The notes beneath the pieces are model-generated. The model was given only the letters and a program-made list of their open reading frames with translations. It had not been told where the DNA came from and did no database searches. The position numbers and the translations under genes were made by a program. Below are positions 13,040-23,351 of a stretch of DNA of 64,000 bases, piece after piece. Source of the DNA: Pratylenchus scribneri (Eukaryota; Nematoda; Chromadorea; Rhabditida; Pratylenchidae); assembly GCA_030063045.1 (NCBI GenBank), contig JAQSEB010000059.1, positions 5,394,001-5,458,000 on the forward strand, written 5' to 3'. How positions within the stretch are numbered: position 1 is the first letter of the stretch; each line of letters begins with the position of its first letter.

Positions 13040-13373
13040 AAAAAGGGGAATTAGTTAAAAATTCAAATTTTCGTGTAAAATTAATTTTTCGAAACGAAAA
13101 TTTTTTTGGCGGAATTTCAAATTTTCTTTCAAATTCAAAAAGGGGAATTAGTTAAAAATTCAAATTTTCGTGTAAAATTAATTTTTCGAAACGAAAATTT
13201 TTTTGGCGGAATTTCAAATTTTCTTTCAAATTCAAAAAGGGGAATTAGTTAAAAATTCAAATTTTCGTGTAAAATTAATTTTTCGAAACGAAAATTTTTT
13301 TGGCGGAATTTCAAATTTTCTTTCAAATTCAAAAAGGGGAATTAGTTAAAAATTCAAATTTTCTGCTTCTTCC
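13040..13373 (+). repeat. 97-bp tandem repeat, about 3.4 copies
   Basis: The block AAAAGGGGAATTAGTT recurs with its GGGG at 13045, 13142, 13239 and 13336, a constant 97-bp period. Copies are nearly identical. Each unit carries a perfect hairpin TTTTCG-AAA-CGAAAA. No coding potential seen. Confidence 0.95.
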
Positions 13374-13668
13374 AAGGCCCATCAAAATAATCTTCGATTC
13401 CATTTTTCTAACTCGCTTAGAAATGAAATTCATATGTTTTCGGCTTTTCAATTTCAAAAAAAGATACAATTAGTGGTCCCAAAAAATAACTAATTTTTCT
13501 TCCAAAAGTAAATCCAAATGAATCTTTCAAAAGAAAAGGAAGGCTAAATCTTTAAAAAATGGGTTACATTTGCTCTGCATAGACTACATTCGATTCACAA
13601 TGATCGGTTTACTTATGAAAATTAAAAATCTGATATTGTCTTTAAAAAAAGTTCAAAGGAAAAAATAC
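13374..13668. other. Intergenic spacer after the 97-bp repeat
   Basis: AT-rich spacer between the tandem repeat and tRNA-like element C. No gene or repeat recognised. Confidence 0.4.
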
Positions 13669-13750
13669 CCTCCTCGACGGGGAATTGAACCTGAAACTTA
13701 ATTGGGTAAAACCAGACGCTTTACCAACTGCGCCAAACATGCTTGTTGTC
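13669..13750 (-). repeat. Degenerate tRNA-like Pol III element C
   Basis: On the minus strand: CATGTTTGGCGCAGTTGGTAAAGCG (A-box) and CAGGTTCAATTCCCC (B-box), followed by T runs. Same family as element B (shared ACAAGC..GTTTGGCGCAG). Stems do not close a cloverleaf. Confidence 0.55.
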
Positions 13751-14029
13751 ATCGAGCTTTCAAACTTTTACATAAATTTATAACAGTGATGACCTCATTG
13801 ATTAGGAAGGACCCGCCATATTTGGCATTAGATGAGGGGAGGCAATCACCGAATACTCATATTAATTTAATAATAAATTGACAATAATAAATAAATTGAA
13901 AAATGATTTTATTTTTCCGAAATTATCAACCAAACCATATAAAAAAATATAAATTAAAATTAACCAAAACCATTCATTATAAAAATTAAATAATTGTATT
14001 AATTTGTTTCACATTCCAATTTGTTTTGT
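13751..14029. other. 3' flank of glucosidase II beta
   Basis: AT-rich, no gene seen; contains candidate polyadenylation signals for the minus-strand gene ending at 14030. Confidence 0.4.
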
Positions 14030-16302
14030 CTAAAGTTCGCTGTGTTCATTTTTGTTTTCCTCCGGATTTTTGCACGCTGCTGGTGCCTTCACCACAAATT
14101 TGTATTCACATTTGCTCGGCTCACTTGCTTCAATCAGCTCCAATTCAATTCCACATTCCAACTCAACAATTGTCGATCGTTCTGGGCCATTCCAACAACT
14201 TTGGCCATGATCATATTTTTGAATGGAAAATTTGTTCGCTTCATCCGGTCCATTCCATGCTCCCCAATAACTTTAATTTTGAATAAAAATTAATTATTTT
14301 AAAGAAAACAAACCCTAAATTTATTTCACTGTAGCCGGACCGGTCCTTTTGGACTGTCTAAATTTTTAATAATTTATTTATAAAAAATTGCACAAAAATT
14401 AAAAAACCTTATCAAAAAGGCAAATTTTGTAAACATATTGGGTGGTCTAAAATATAATAAATTAATTAATTAAATTCATTTAAATCCAACCATTAATTCC
14501 GCGCATTTATCCTTCATTGGTGCCCATTCCTGGTCTTTCCCATATTCAAATTCCAGAAATTGTTCACATTCCCTATTAAATTTAATCAATTAATTTTTAA
14601 TTCAATTTAATTTACCTAATTTCATCCTGCATTTTGCCAATTTTTCCTCCCAATTCATCGAATTCTTTTCTAATTTCATCCGCTTTTTCAATTAATTTTC
14701 TCGTTTCTTCGTCATATTGTGGTTCGGTTATTTCGGCAGCCTTAGCCTCTTCACTTCCTTCTCCTTCACCTTCTTCCTCCTTTGGTTCACCTAAAAATGT
14801 TAATAAATATTAAATAATTAATTCCAATTCTAACCTTCTTTTGCCTTTATATTAATTAAATCCCGAATTGTGTATAATTTTGCAATGATCATTTCCAAGT
14901 CCAAAGTGTCCGCTTCTTCTCCGAATATTTCCTTCAGCATTTCCTCTTCCTTCCCTCCTTCTTCATCATTTTGCCCGCCGCCATCATCATTTAGGCCAAT
15001 AAATTTTCTCAATTCTTCTTTTTTAATCCTTTAAATTTAATATTCTCAATTAAATTATTTAATTAAACCAACTTTCCGTCTCCATCCGTGTCCATTTTTC
15101 CCAAAAATTCCTCCGCTTCTTTCCTCTCTTTTCTCTTCTTTTCCTCTTCCCACAAATCATCTTGCCTTTTTTTGGCCACCTCCTCTGCATTTTCGGCCTC
15201 TTTTTTCCTCTCCTCAATTCCTCCTTTTTGTGCCTCCAATTCTTCCAATTCCTTTTTCTTCTTTTCCAATTCCACTTTTCTTTCCTCCAACATTTTTTGT
15301 CCTTCCTTTGCCAATTCCACCCGTTTTCCCCATCCAATTTCTTCAATTGCTTTTTGCTTTTTTGCCTCCTCCCTTGCCTTTGATCCCTGGGCCTCACAAA
15401 TATTTGGGCATTCCGTACCCGAATCCCATTCATCACTTCCATCGCAACAATCTTCAAAATAAAAAATTATGTTTTTATTTATTGGATGGTATTTAATTTT
15501 CGCGAAAAAACATTGAAAATGCCGAAAAAAAATTAATGGTATTAAACTGTTTAAAGCATCTCATGATTTTTGGTTCAAAACTAATTTAAAATTAGTTAAA
15601 CCTAAGCTGGTTTAAATTTATTTAAAAAAAACAAAACAAAAAACCATTTGCCACCACCGGGTATCGAACCGTCGACCTCCAAGGATGAACTGGGTGATCT
15701 AACCAACTGAGCTAACTGTGCTTGTTGAATCCAAAATTATTTATCAAATGATTTGTCTCAATAAGTATCGATTGGCTATGATTTGGGGTTCGAAGACAAC
15801 CCATTAAACCGTTTAAATCTTTTGGCCATTTTCAATGTTTTTTGACAATTTTAAATATTTCCCTTTATTTATTTGTTTAAAATACTGACCGCAAATATAA
15901 TCATTCACTCGATTTGATGGAATCAACATGGATTGATGGCCAAAATTTGAGCAATAAAATTTGCCATTTTTGCATGCCGCCGTTCCTTGCAAATTAATTC
16001 AATTAATTAATTTGATTTAAATATAATAAACCTGGTTCATCCGATCCATCCCCGCAATCGCAATAATCATCATTCACTTGTTCAAATGGAATTTTTTTGC
16101 TTCCATCCAAACATTCAAATTCCATCGATTCTTGGTAGAATGAAACAACTAAAAATGCACATTTTTAATTTTAATATTAAAATTAAAAACGTTGCGGTGG
16201 CACTCCTCGGGGGCGTGTGTCAATTTGTTCACCGGCGGTGGCCGCAATGAATGAAAAGTGAGCAAAGGCAACAAAAAGGAGCAAAATTGATGACTTTGCC
16301 AT
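14030..16302 (-). CDS. PRKCSH: Glucosidase II beta subunit (PRKCSH type)
   Basis: The beta subunit retains ER glucosidase II and presents glycans for trimming and the calnexin cycle. From the N-terminus: a signal peptide ([18 protein letters not shown]), two LDL-receptor-A-like modules ([19 protein letters not shown] and [18 protein letters not shown]), a long charged coiled coil (residues from [17 protein letters not shown] on), an EF-hand-like loop ([11 protein letters not shown]), an acidic Glu-rich segment, then a C-terminal MRH lectin domain ([36 protein letters not shown]). The last residues are HSEL, a KDEL-like retrieval signal. One intron (about 15451-15889) is ten times longer than the rest and holds tRNA-like element D. 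Stop TAG at 14030-14032. Confidence 0.94.
15648..15726 (-). repeat. Degenerate tRNA-like Pol III element D, intronic
   Basis: Minus strand: AGTTAGCTCAGTTGGTTAGA (A-box), CGACGGTTCGATACCCGG (B-box) and a following T run. It lies in, and on the same strand as, the large intron of glucosidase II beta. The anticodon arm is partly paired (CCCAG/TTGGA), but T and acceptor stems are not. Confidence 0.55.
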
Positions 16303-16491
16303 CTAAAAATATAATAAAATATTGGAATTAATTTAAGAAAAAGAGTTAAAAATATATAAATAATTGATATTATATTAACAAATTAAATGTTAAATATTGC
16401 AAATTTATGCTTTATTCATTTATAAATTAATAAAAAATAAATAAATTGAAATTCCACAATTCTTCCATTCATTCGCATTCAATTTAATTAT

Positions 16492-16933
16492 TTATTTTGC
16501 CGTTTGTTGTTGTCTACTTTGCATAATTTCCTTCCGAGAAGCTTCCTAAATTACAAAAATAATTAATTCATTTCGAAAATGAATATGAAAACCTGTAACA
16601 ATGCCGTGTCAATCCCCTCCGTGGGCAAATGAACATAACGAATTACGGATCCCCGAACGAAACAATTTTTCACTGAGATCATATGAGGATGCCTTTTTTG
16701 TTTAAAAATTATTTTTTTGTAATTAAATTTGTGAATTACTTTTCCACATCGGCCACCACAATGTCCGTCAATTTGACATTCAAATATTGATCCACCGAAT
16801 GAAGTGTTCCGGAAATGCTGAATTTGAACAATTAAAATGGAAATGAATTGCATTGAAATTACCTGAGATCATTTTTTAATTCGATTACAACTTCACGGCC
16901 AACCAGCGATTTGAAAAAGGAGAAAAAGAGCAT
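16492..16933 (-). CDS. LSM2: U6 snRNA-associated Sm-like protein LSM2
   Basis: LSM2 is a ring subunit of LSM2-8 (U6 snRNP, nuclear) and LSM1-7 (cytoplasmic decapping). Four exons give a protein of about 96 residues, the normal family length. Sm1 motif: LVGREVVIELKNDLSISGTL and HSVDQYLNVKLTDI. Sm2 motif: NCFVRGSVIRYVHLP, with the IRGxxIRYV-like core. The acidic/Gln tail is EASRKEIMQSRQQQTAK. The start gives MLFFSFFKSLVGREV, typical of LSM2. It sits 190 nt upstream of glucosidase II beta and 147 nt downstream of TSEN34 on the same strand. Confidence 0.96.
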
Positions 16934-17079
16934 TCTAAATAAATTAATTATAAAAATGTGAATTCATTAAATAAATAAATATTAAATATATTAATGTTTT
17001 TTAACATTAAAATGATAAAATAATGAAATTATAACTTGATAATCACAATTTATATTAATAACAATTTAAAAAATTTTTA

Positions 17080-18327
17080 TCAAATTTGAGCATTTAAAAT
17101 TGATTTATTTCTGCCACCACCATTGCCATCCATTCCATCCCCCTTCCACCAATTCATCTCCAAATAATATGGCAATAATGTTCCAATGTTAACAATGGCC
17201 AACAGAATTCGTTTATTCACTTGCGTTCCCTAAAATTCAATTAAATTAAAAATGGTTTAAAACCCAAACCATTCGAGAAATGCCAGTAATATCCAACGGT
17301 TTGAATGGTTTATTCGCATCCATACAAACAACCATATATTTTGCATGTTCTTGCCCTGGGGGTTTTTCATATGCCAAATAATCGCATCCAAATTTTATAC
17401 CCGGACTCAAGTAGAAACCTAAAATAATTATTAAATTAATTAAATAATGAAAAGGGAGGGAACCTTTCCTCCAAAGATCACGAAATACGATGAGTTTGAT
17501 TGAATATTCCAATGTTTGCGGGAATGATGTGGAATATGGCGGAGAGAGCAGAACATAATTGATTGGTGGACCTGAAGTTTATTTATTCAAATTTATTTTA
17601 ATAAAAACAAAAACCATAATATTTGAGTAGTCTTTGCTGCTTTGTGGATTTTGCCGCTTCCCTCGCCCGTAATTCTTCAATTGTTTTTTCAACTTCCAAT
17701 TCATCCAGCAAAATTTGCTCATTTTGTTGTTTTTCCCTTGCATATTTTTGCCAATTCAATTTGCGCATTTTCACAATTGGTTCATCCAAACAATCATCAT
17801 CAATATTATTTGCGTCCATTGCTTCCATTTTGGCTTTCAATTTTTTGCCAATTAAAATTCTCCGGGCCAAATCATGCAAAAATGTTGGATTTTCATCATT
17901 CTGTTGGATATGTTGATTATTAATTAATTTATCAATAAAATAAACCATAATTTTGATTTCATAAATCGAATTCGGATCACCTTCAAATGAAGTTCCAATA
18001 GTCGAACGAATTTCAGCAAAACCTAAAAAAAAATATAAAATAATTCATAACTGATGTCATTTACCATTTTCTACCAAAATTTGCACTTGTTCCGGCAATA
18101 ATATTAATGGCAAAATGGTCAAATTATTTTCGTCAATTTTTGTTTGATAAATTGAATTACAAACAATTCGAAATTCTGCGAGTAATCGTTCAGCACCTAA
18201 ATTAAATTATTAATTAATTAAATTTTAATTGATAAAAATAACCTTCAAAAACTTGAAAATTATTGTCTTTAAATTCATAAACTGGGATTGGGCCAGAATA
18301 TGAACATGAAGACGAAGCCGCATTCAT
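17080..18327 (-). CDS. TSEN34: tRNA-splicing endonuclease subunit SEN34
   Basis: SEN34 is one of two catalytic subunits of the tRNA intron endonuclease and cuts the 3' splice site. The conserved C-terminal nuclease fold is clear: YLSPGIKFGCDYLAYEKPPG carries the catalytic Tyr, EHAKYMVVCMD the His, and the basic block GTQVNKRILLAIVNIG the Lys. The N-terminal part (MNAASSSCSYSGPIPVYEFK) and a helical basic middle (DLARRILIGKKLKAKMEAMD, LDELEVEKTIEELRAREAAK) fit the family. The gene has seven or so exons; intron ends were placed by eye. It lies between ATG4 and LSM2 in a tight same-strand cluster. Confidence 0.9.
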
Positions 18328-18526
18328 TTTCTAAAGAAATTTAAATAAAAATATTTAATATAATAATAACAAATAAAATGGTATTTGAAATTAATTAATC
18401 AATAAATCAATGAATATAAAAATTGTGTCTAATAGAATTTATATATGAATTTAAATGTAAAATAAAATGTTAAAATCTGCATTAAATGTGATATTATCGA
18501 CCCGATCATTCATTCATTCCAGCAAT

Positions 18527-20759
18527 TTATTCGAGTAATTCAAATTGTTCATCACTGTCATATTGAAGATCCTCATATTCTAAATTCACATTTAATTAAT
18601 TAATTTTGAATAATATTAATTACCTTTAATATTAAATGAATCATCTTGCAAATATGTGGTCTCCAGCGAGAATCCTGGCCATCCTTTTGGTCTTTTCTCT
18701 AATATTTCAAAAAGTGGTGGCGAAGATTTGTGCAAAACTTTTTCCTATTTTTAATTAATTAAATATTAAATTTAAATTAATTTACCTTGAGATTTTGCAC
18801 CAAATTTGCATATTCATTTGAATTTCGGACAAGGAATCCAAGTGCCAATGAAGGGTCTAAAAATTAATAAAATTATTTTTTGAGAATAAATTTGCAACCA
18901 ACCGAGAGAATTAAAATCCATTGAAAGTAAATATGGACAGTGAAATGTTGAATCATCAAATTGGACGGCATTATTGGTCATGGTCAATGGAGATTCCTCT
19001 GAATTAGAAAAATGAATATTTCTTGTAAATTCTTTTATAAATTAAAAACCTTCTGTTTCGGACTTTGTGGATTGTTGATTTGAAGAATGATTTATTATTG
19101 AGGGCGGCGATTCATTTTGTCCATTTGAATTGCATTCAACAGGGAAAAAATCCGCACATTTTCCTTCAATGTCCGTAAATGAATCAATAATGGGCATTTC
19201 GGTTGGCTCATCCAAATTTGAGGAGGAAGAAGAAGATTGGGATTGGCAATCCCCGTTTTGGGAGGAAAGTTTGGAAATGGAAGATGACGTTGGAATTGAG
19301 GATGAGGCCGCCATTTGTTGATGTTCTTCCAATGAGCAATTTGATGAGCAACATGGACTGGTATTGTATGAATTTATTTGAAGGGGAGGAGCAATATTCC
19401 CTCCTTCTGCTGCCATTGTCCATTCATTTTGATTATTGGATGTGGAATTTGTCATTGAGGATTGAATTGAAGATGATGGTGGTTGATTATTATTCAAATA
19501 TTGTCCTGACGATGATGGAGAAGAGGATGATGTGGTTGATGATGGAATTGTAAACATTTCTTTATTTTCTGCCGGCAATTCATCCAAATCCTTGAATTCC
19601 TGACAAATATGCGGATCCAAATAGAGTAACTAAAAATTATTTAAATTAAGGAAATATTGAATTTTATGATTACTTTGTCTCCAACTGAACCATAAAAATA
19701 CTAAAAAAATAATTTAATTTATTAATTTAATTCAAAATTCACAAACCACTGCATGATTTGGCCGTCCCCCAAGGATTCCAACGCATTCAGGCAATTTAAA
19801 ATATTCCGCAATTGGTTCCTTGTAGCATTCATTTATGGCGGTCAATCCAAGCCGTAATGGAATTAAAATCAGCAATGGCCTCGCCCAATCCATCCCATTT
19901 TGCTTCTTCTCTTCATCATTTTCTTCAATTTTTATTCCATTTTGTGATTTTTGTGTGGCCACAATCCAAACATCCGATGAAATTAGTACCTAAAATTCAC
20001 ATTTAATTAATCATCTAATTTATATAGAAACATTATCCATGGCCACATGCACCACCAGATTTGACCAATCATCATAAATGACCAATTTCTTTAGAACTTG
20101 GGCCATTGTGTTCGGTCCCAGCCATTCCGAGATTTGTTTTCCTTCCGAAACGCCCATTTGGGCTATAAAATAATTTAAATTAAATTATTATTAAAATTAA
20201 TTTACTAATTTGATGAATTGAATATTGTGCGGTTCTTTTGTCTTGGAACATTCGTAAAAGTTTTCGATAGCGAAATGTTAATGTCTCATCCTCCAGTTGC
20301 TGTTGGTTTTGACCATTCCAACGCCATTTTGAGCCCAAATGGATTAAACTAAGGCACTGAAAATTATTTATGAATTTTAATTCAATTTAAATGAAATAAA
20401 CCTGTGCTAACAACATTTGACCACAACGAACCATGCACCTTCAATTAATAATTAATTTGAATAAATGCAATTAAATTAACCCCCAGCCTCGATCGGAAAC
20501 GGGTCCCCCAAATCCTCCAATTGGCGAAGTCCAATTTCGGCGATATGTGAACCAAAGAAGAGAGCGAGAAAATTCCTTGATTGCATCAATATCTAAAACA
20601 ATTAGGATGAATTTTAGTTAATTTAAAAATAAATTTGTTACTATTTGTTGGGAATGCATTGCCAAGAAGAAATGCAAATTTTTGTCCGGCTGATTCGAAA
20701 CAGGCCAAATCCTCTAAATTTGTAAAATTCGGCTCCAACACAAGGCAAATGTCTAACAT
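18527..20759 (-). CDS. ATG4: Autophagy cysteine protease ATG4
   Basis: ATG4 processes ATG8/LGG precursors and removes them from lipid. The catalytic Cys block SDRGWG|CMVRCGQMLLAQC (joined over an intron at about 20440-20485), the upstream LLWFTYRRNWTSPIGGFGG, the W-loop SEWLGPNTMAQVLKKL, LLILIPLRLGLTAINECY, LPECVGILGGRPNHAVVYF and the Asp-His block YLDPHICQ are all present. DDSTFHCPYLLSMDFNSL and DPSLALGFLV follow. Between DPH and FHCP lies an inserted Ser/Asn/Gln-rich stretch of roughly 170 residues (19040-19600). The C-terminus EQFELLE fits a LIR motif for ATG8 binding. The start at 20757-20759 is a guess; another exon may extend it to 20844. Confidence 0.93.
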
Positions 20760-20965
20760 ACTAAAATATTATTAATAATTAAATGGTTAAAAAACAATTA
20801 AAACAAACTTTGACAATGGTCGAACATAATCCATTCAGCAGCATTAAATAATTAAATGATATAAATTGTATTAAATAATAAAGTATTTGTTGTTTTGTAA
20901 AACAGAATTGTCAATCAATAATTTAAATAACTTTTATCAATAAAACAACATTCATCCATTCCATT

Positions 20966-21444
20966 TTATTGCTTTATTCCGTCAATATCTCTTTTTTGAA
21001 TGTTTTTAAGCTGTTTCTTCTTCATTCTTTTCAACTTCGCTGGATTCTTTATGATTTGCACAATTTCGGCCTTTTTCAAATTTTGCTTTTGCCGTTCTTC
21101 CTTTTCTTTCTTTGCTTCCAACATTTTGGACTTTTCTTCGGATAATTTTTGTCGAATTTCATCCTGAAGTGTTCGCACCTGATTTTTCATGCTTTTATCC
21201 TTCATCTTCTTTTCCCATGCTGATCTGGTCGATTTCATTGTTCCAATGGTTGGTCTTTAATTATTTAATGAATCAATGTTTAAATATTTCAATTACTTGT
21301 TTAACTGGGGCTTTTTCCACCATCGTCCACGTTTTGTCAAAGTCATTGAATTTAACGATTCATTCGGGCCATCTTAATTTTATTTTTAAATTAATTTTAA
21401 TTCAACAAAAAACAACCTTTAGGTTTTGATGCATCAACTTCCAT
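20966..21444 (-). CDS. CCDC86: CCDC86/Cgr1-family nucleolar protein
   Basis: The family (yeast Cgr1, human CCDC86/cyclon) is nucleolar and tied to pre-60S rRNA processing and mitotic chromosome periphery. The signature is strong: RGRWWKKPQLNKPTIGTMKS, then TRSAWEKKMKDKSMKNQVRT, a Lys/Glu helix, and KKAEIVQIIKNPAKLKRMKK followed by KQLKNIQKRD. The protein is about 130 residues in three exons with a start at 21442-21444 (MEVDASKPKDGPNES). It is 245 nt downstream of TECR and 122-207 nt upstream of ATG4. Confidence 0.92.
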
Positions 21445-21688
21445 TTTGAAATATTTAAGATTTTTATCTGGGAATTTCGTCTTATTTAATAATAATTTTT
21501 TCAATCAAAAGAATCGTTTCAGAATTCCATTCTTCATATAAAAATTTCATTTGGCAATTGATAACCAAAAATGTGAATAAATATAAATTAATTGGAACAT
21601 TTTTATTCAACTAATTAAATAAATAGCAGCAAATGTGATCATTTCGATGGCCTAACAAACATAAATAATTATTAAGTGATAAATGCGT

Positions 21689-22887
21689 CTAACAAATAAA
21701 TGGCACAATTGGTGTTCGATTCTTTGGATAATTTGGGAATTCCTTCTTATAATTTCGATGTTTGCCATTTGCCCATTGCTTCATTTGCAAAAAGCCGGCC
21801 AATGTGAACAAAGCAGCTGAATAATATTTATTTAAAAGAAACAATAATTGATTAAAATCAACCTGGAAGGCATTGAGTCAAAACGGTGAATGAAATCCAT
21901 GAGGCCACTTCATATGTGTAATTTGGGCAGCTAACAAAATTATACATGGCAGTCAGTGGATTCGAATTCGGATAGGGGATTTTCCGCTCCTTTGAGCCAG
22001 GTGGACGAAGATCGCGCAAAAGAGTGTGAATGGAGAAATTCCCTTAAATAAATAATTATTTTTTGATATTTAATAATGAATGTTCAAACCAATTTCGCTG
22101 ACAATGAAGCAACAAAGTGCAACGAAGACTTGCACTTTTCCTGGAGGAGTGAAAAGCGGATGATTGACGAAGTAGGCAATAAATGCAGAGAATCCCCAAT
22201 AATATGAACAATTCTAAAAATATTTAATTCAATTTATTTTGGTATTGATTATTGGTTGACCTTGAATAAATTTCGGATTGGCATTGTCCCATTGGAGAAG
22301 CGATGCACAAATTGAGTCTCGTATAATCGTTTTGCATAATGCAATGAATGGCAAATCAGAGCAATTGTGGCAACACATCCACATCCAACCGAAGTTGATG
22401 AAGACCCATAGATGAATGAAGGACGCAAATAGAAAAGTGGATAAATGAAGAAGGGGCCAGCATATTCGAACAGAAAAACCTGAAAAAGAAATTGATTTGT
22501 TTTAAATAAGAGATTATAATTACTGTCTTCCATGGAATTTGAGGCCCAAGGTCACGGTAGAAAAGTTGTGGATTTGAAGCAGGCAAATTGAGTTGTGAAA
22601 CAAATTGTTCATCCGGAATGCTTTTCCCACGAGGCTCAAGACGAAGTGAAATTCGGTCGACAGAAAGATGTTCTAAATTATTTGGAGTTAAATTTATTTA
22701 ATGATTAAAATGTAATTACTTATTGCTGAAATTTTCCGTTTCAAGGAGTGAACAGTGTCATCCGGCGAAACCTAAAAAAATTCAAGATTAATGATTTCAG
22801 AAAATCAATAACCTCATTGAGCATAACCCCTGGCTTGGAAGTTGATTTGGCATTAAAAATTTCAATGGAAATATTCTCCTTTGCCAT
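21689..22887 (-). CDS. TECR: Very-long-chain enoyl-CoA reductase
   Basis: TECR (C. elegans art-1) does the last step of ER fatty-acid elongation, reducing trans-2-enoyl-CoA with NADPH. An N-terminal ubiquitin-like region (MAKENISIEIFNAKS to SVDRISLRLEPRGKSIP) precedes membrane segments (FLFEYAGPFFIYPLFYLRPS; SVGCGCVATIALICHSLHYA). The steroid 5-alpha-reductase-like block follows: KRLYETQFVHRFSNGTMPIR, NLFKNCSYYWGFSAFIAYFV, EIGNFSIHTLLRDLRPPGSK and CPNYTYEVASWISFTVLTQC. The C-terminus YKKEFPNYPKNRTPIVPFIC is typical. It is the first gene of the closely spaced minus-strand cluster and is transcribed away from the TRUB gene. Confidence 0.95.
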
Positions 22888-23351
22888 TGTATTTTATTTA
22901 TCTGGAAATTAAAAGAAACAATGATGAACGAATTTGACCATAAATAAATGATTAAATTGGATGGTAAGTAGAATAGTTTTGTTGATGATATAAAAATGGA
23001 AATAATGATTTAAATTAACAAAAGATAATGGCGTGATTACTATTAGAAGTAGAAGGTCGAATCAATTCATTTTAATTCATTTTTCACCCTATTTTTCCGA
23101 TTTTTTATGGAGCGGGGCGGGGTGGGGGCGGGCGGTCGTTCCGCTTCTCCGCGACCGCGAGGCGAGAGATAATGTTAATTTCAGAGGAAAAGAAAAACAA
23201 GGACATTATGTCATTTTCTTTAAAATTCAAAATGCCATTTTCGCATTTTTTAAAATTTTCTTAATTCCTCTTTTTTGCTCTCATTTCGAATTTCAGTTCA
23301 GAATCCAATCAATCAATTAATTAATAGCAGCTCACAAAACGGGTTTCAATC
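22888..23351. promoter_or_regulatory. Divergent promoter region TECR / TRUB, with GC-rich patch
   Basis: 464 nt between two divergently transcribed genes. A strikingly GC-rich patch at about 23108-23168 (GGAGCGGGGCGGGGTGGGGGC and CCGCTTCTCCGCGACCGCG) stands out in AT-rich surroundings. A role in driving both genes is inference. Confidence 0.4.

Noticed and set aside
15088..15496. Plus-strand Ser/Phe-rich open frames
   Set aside because: They are the antisense of the Lys/Glu coiled coil of glucosidase II beta.
10592..15726. Functional tRNA genes
   Set aside because: T and acceptor stems do not pair, and anticodon arms are broken in three of four.
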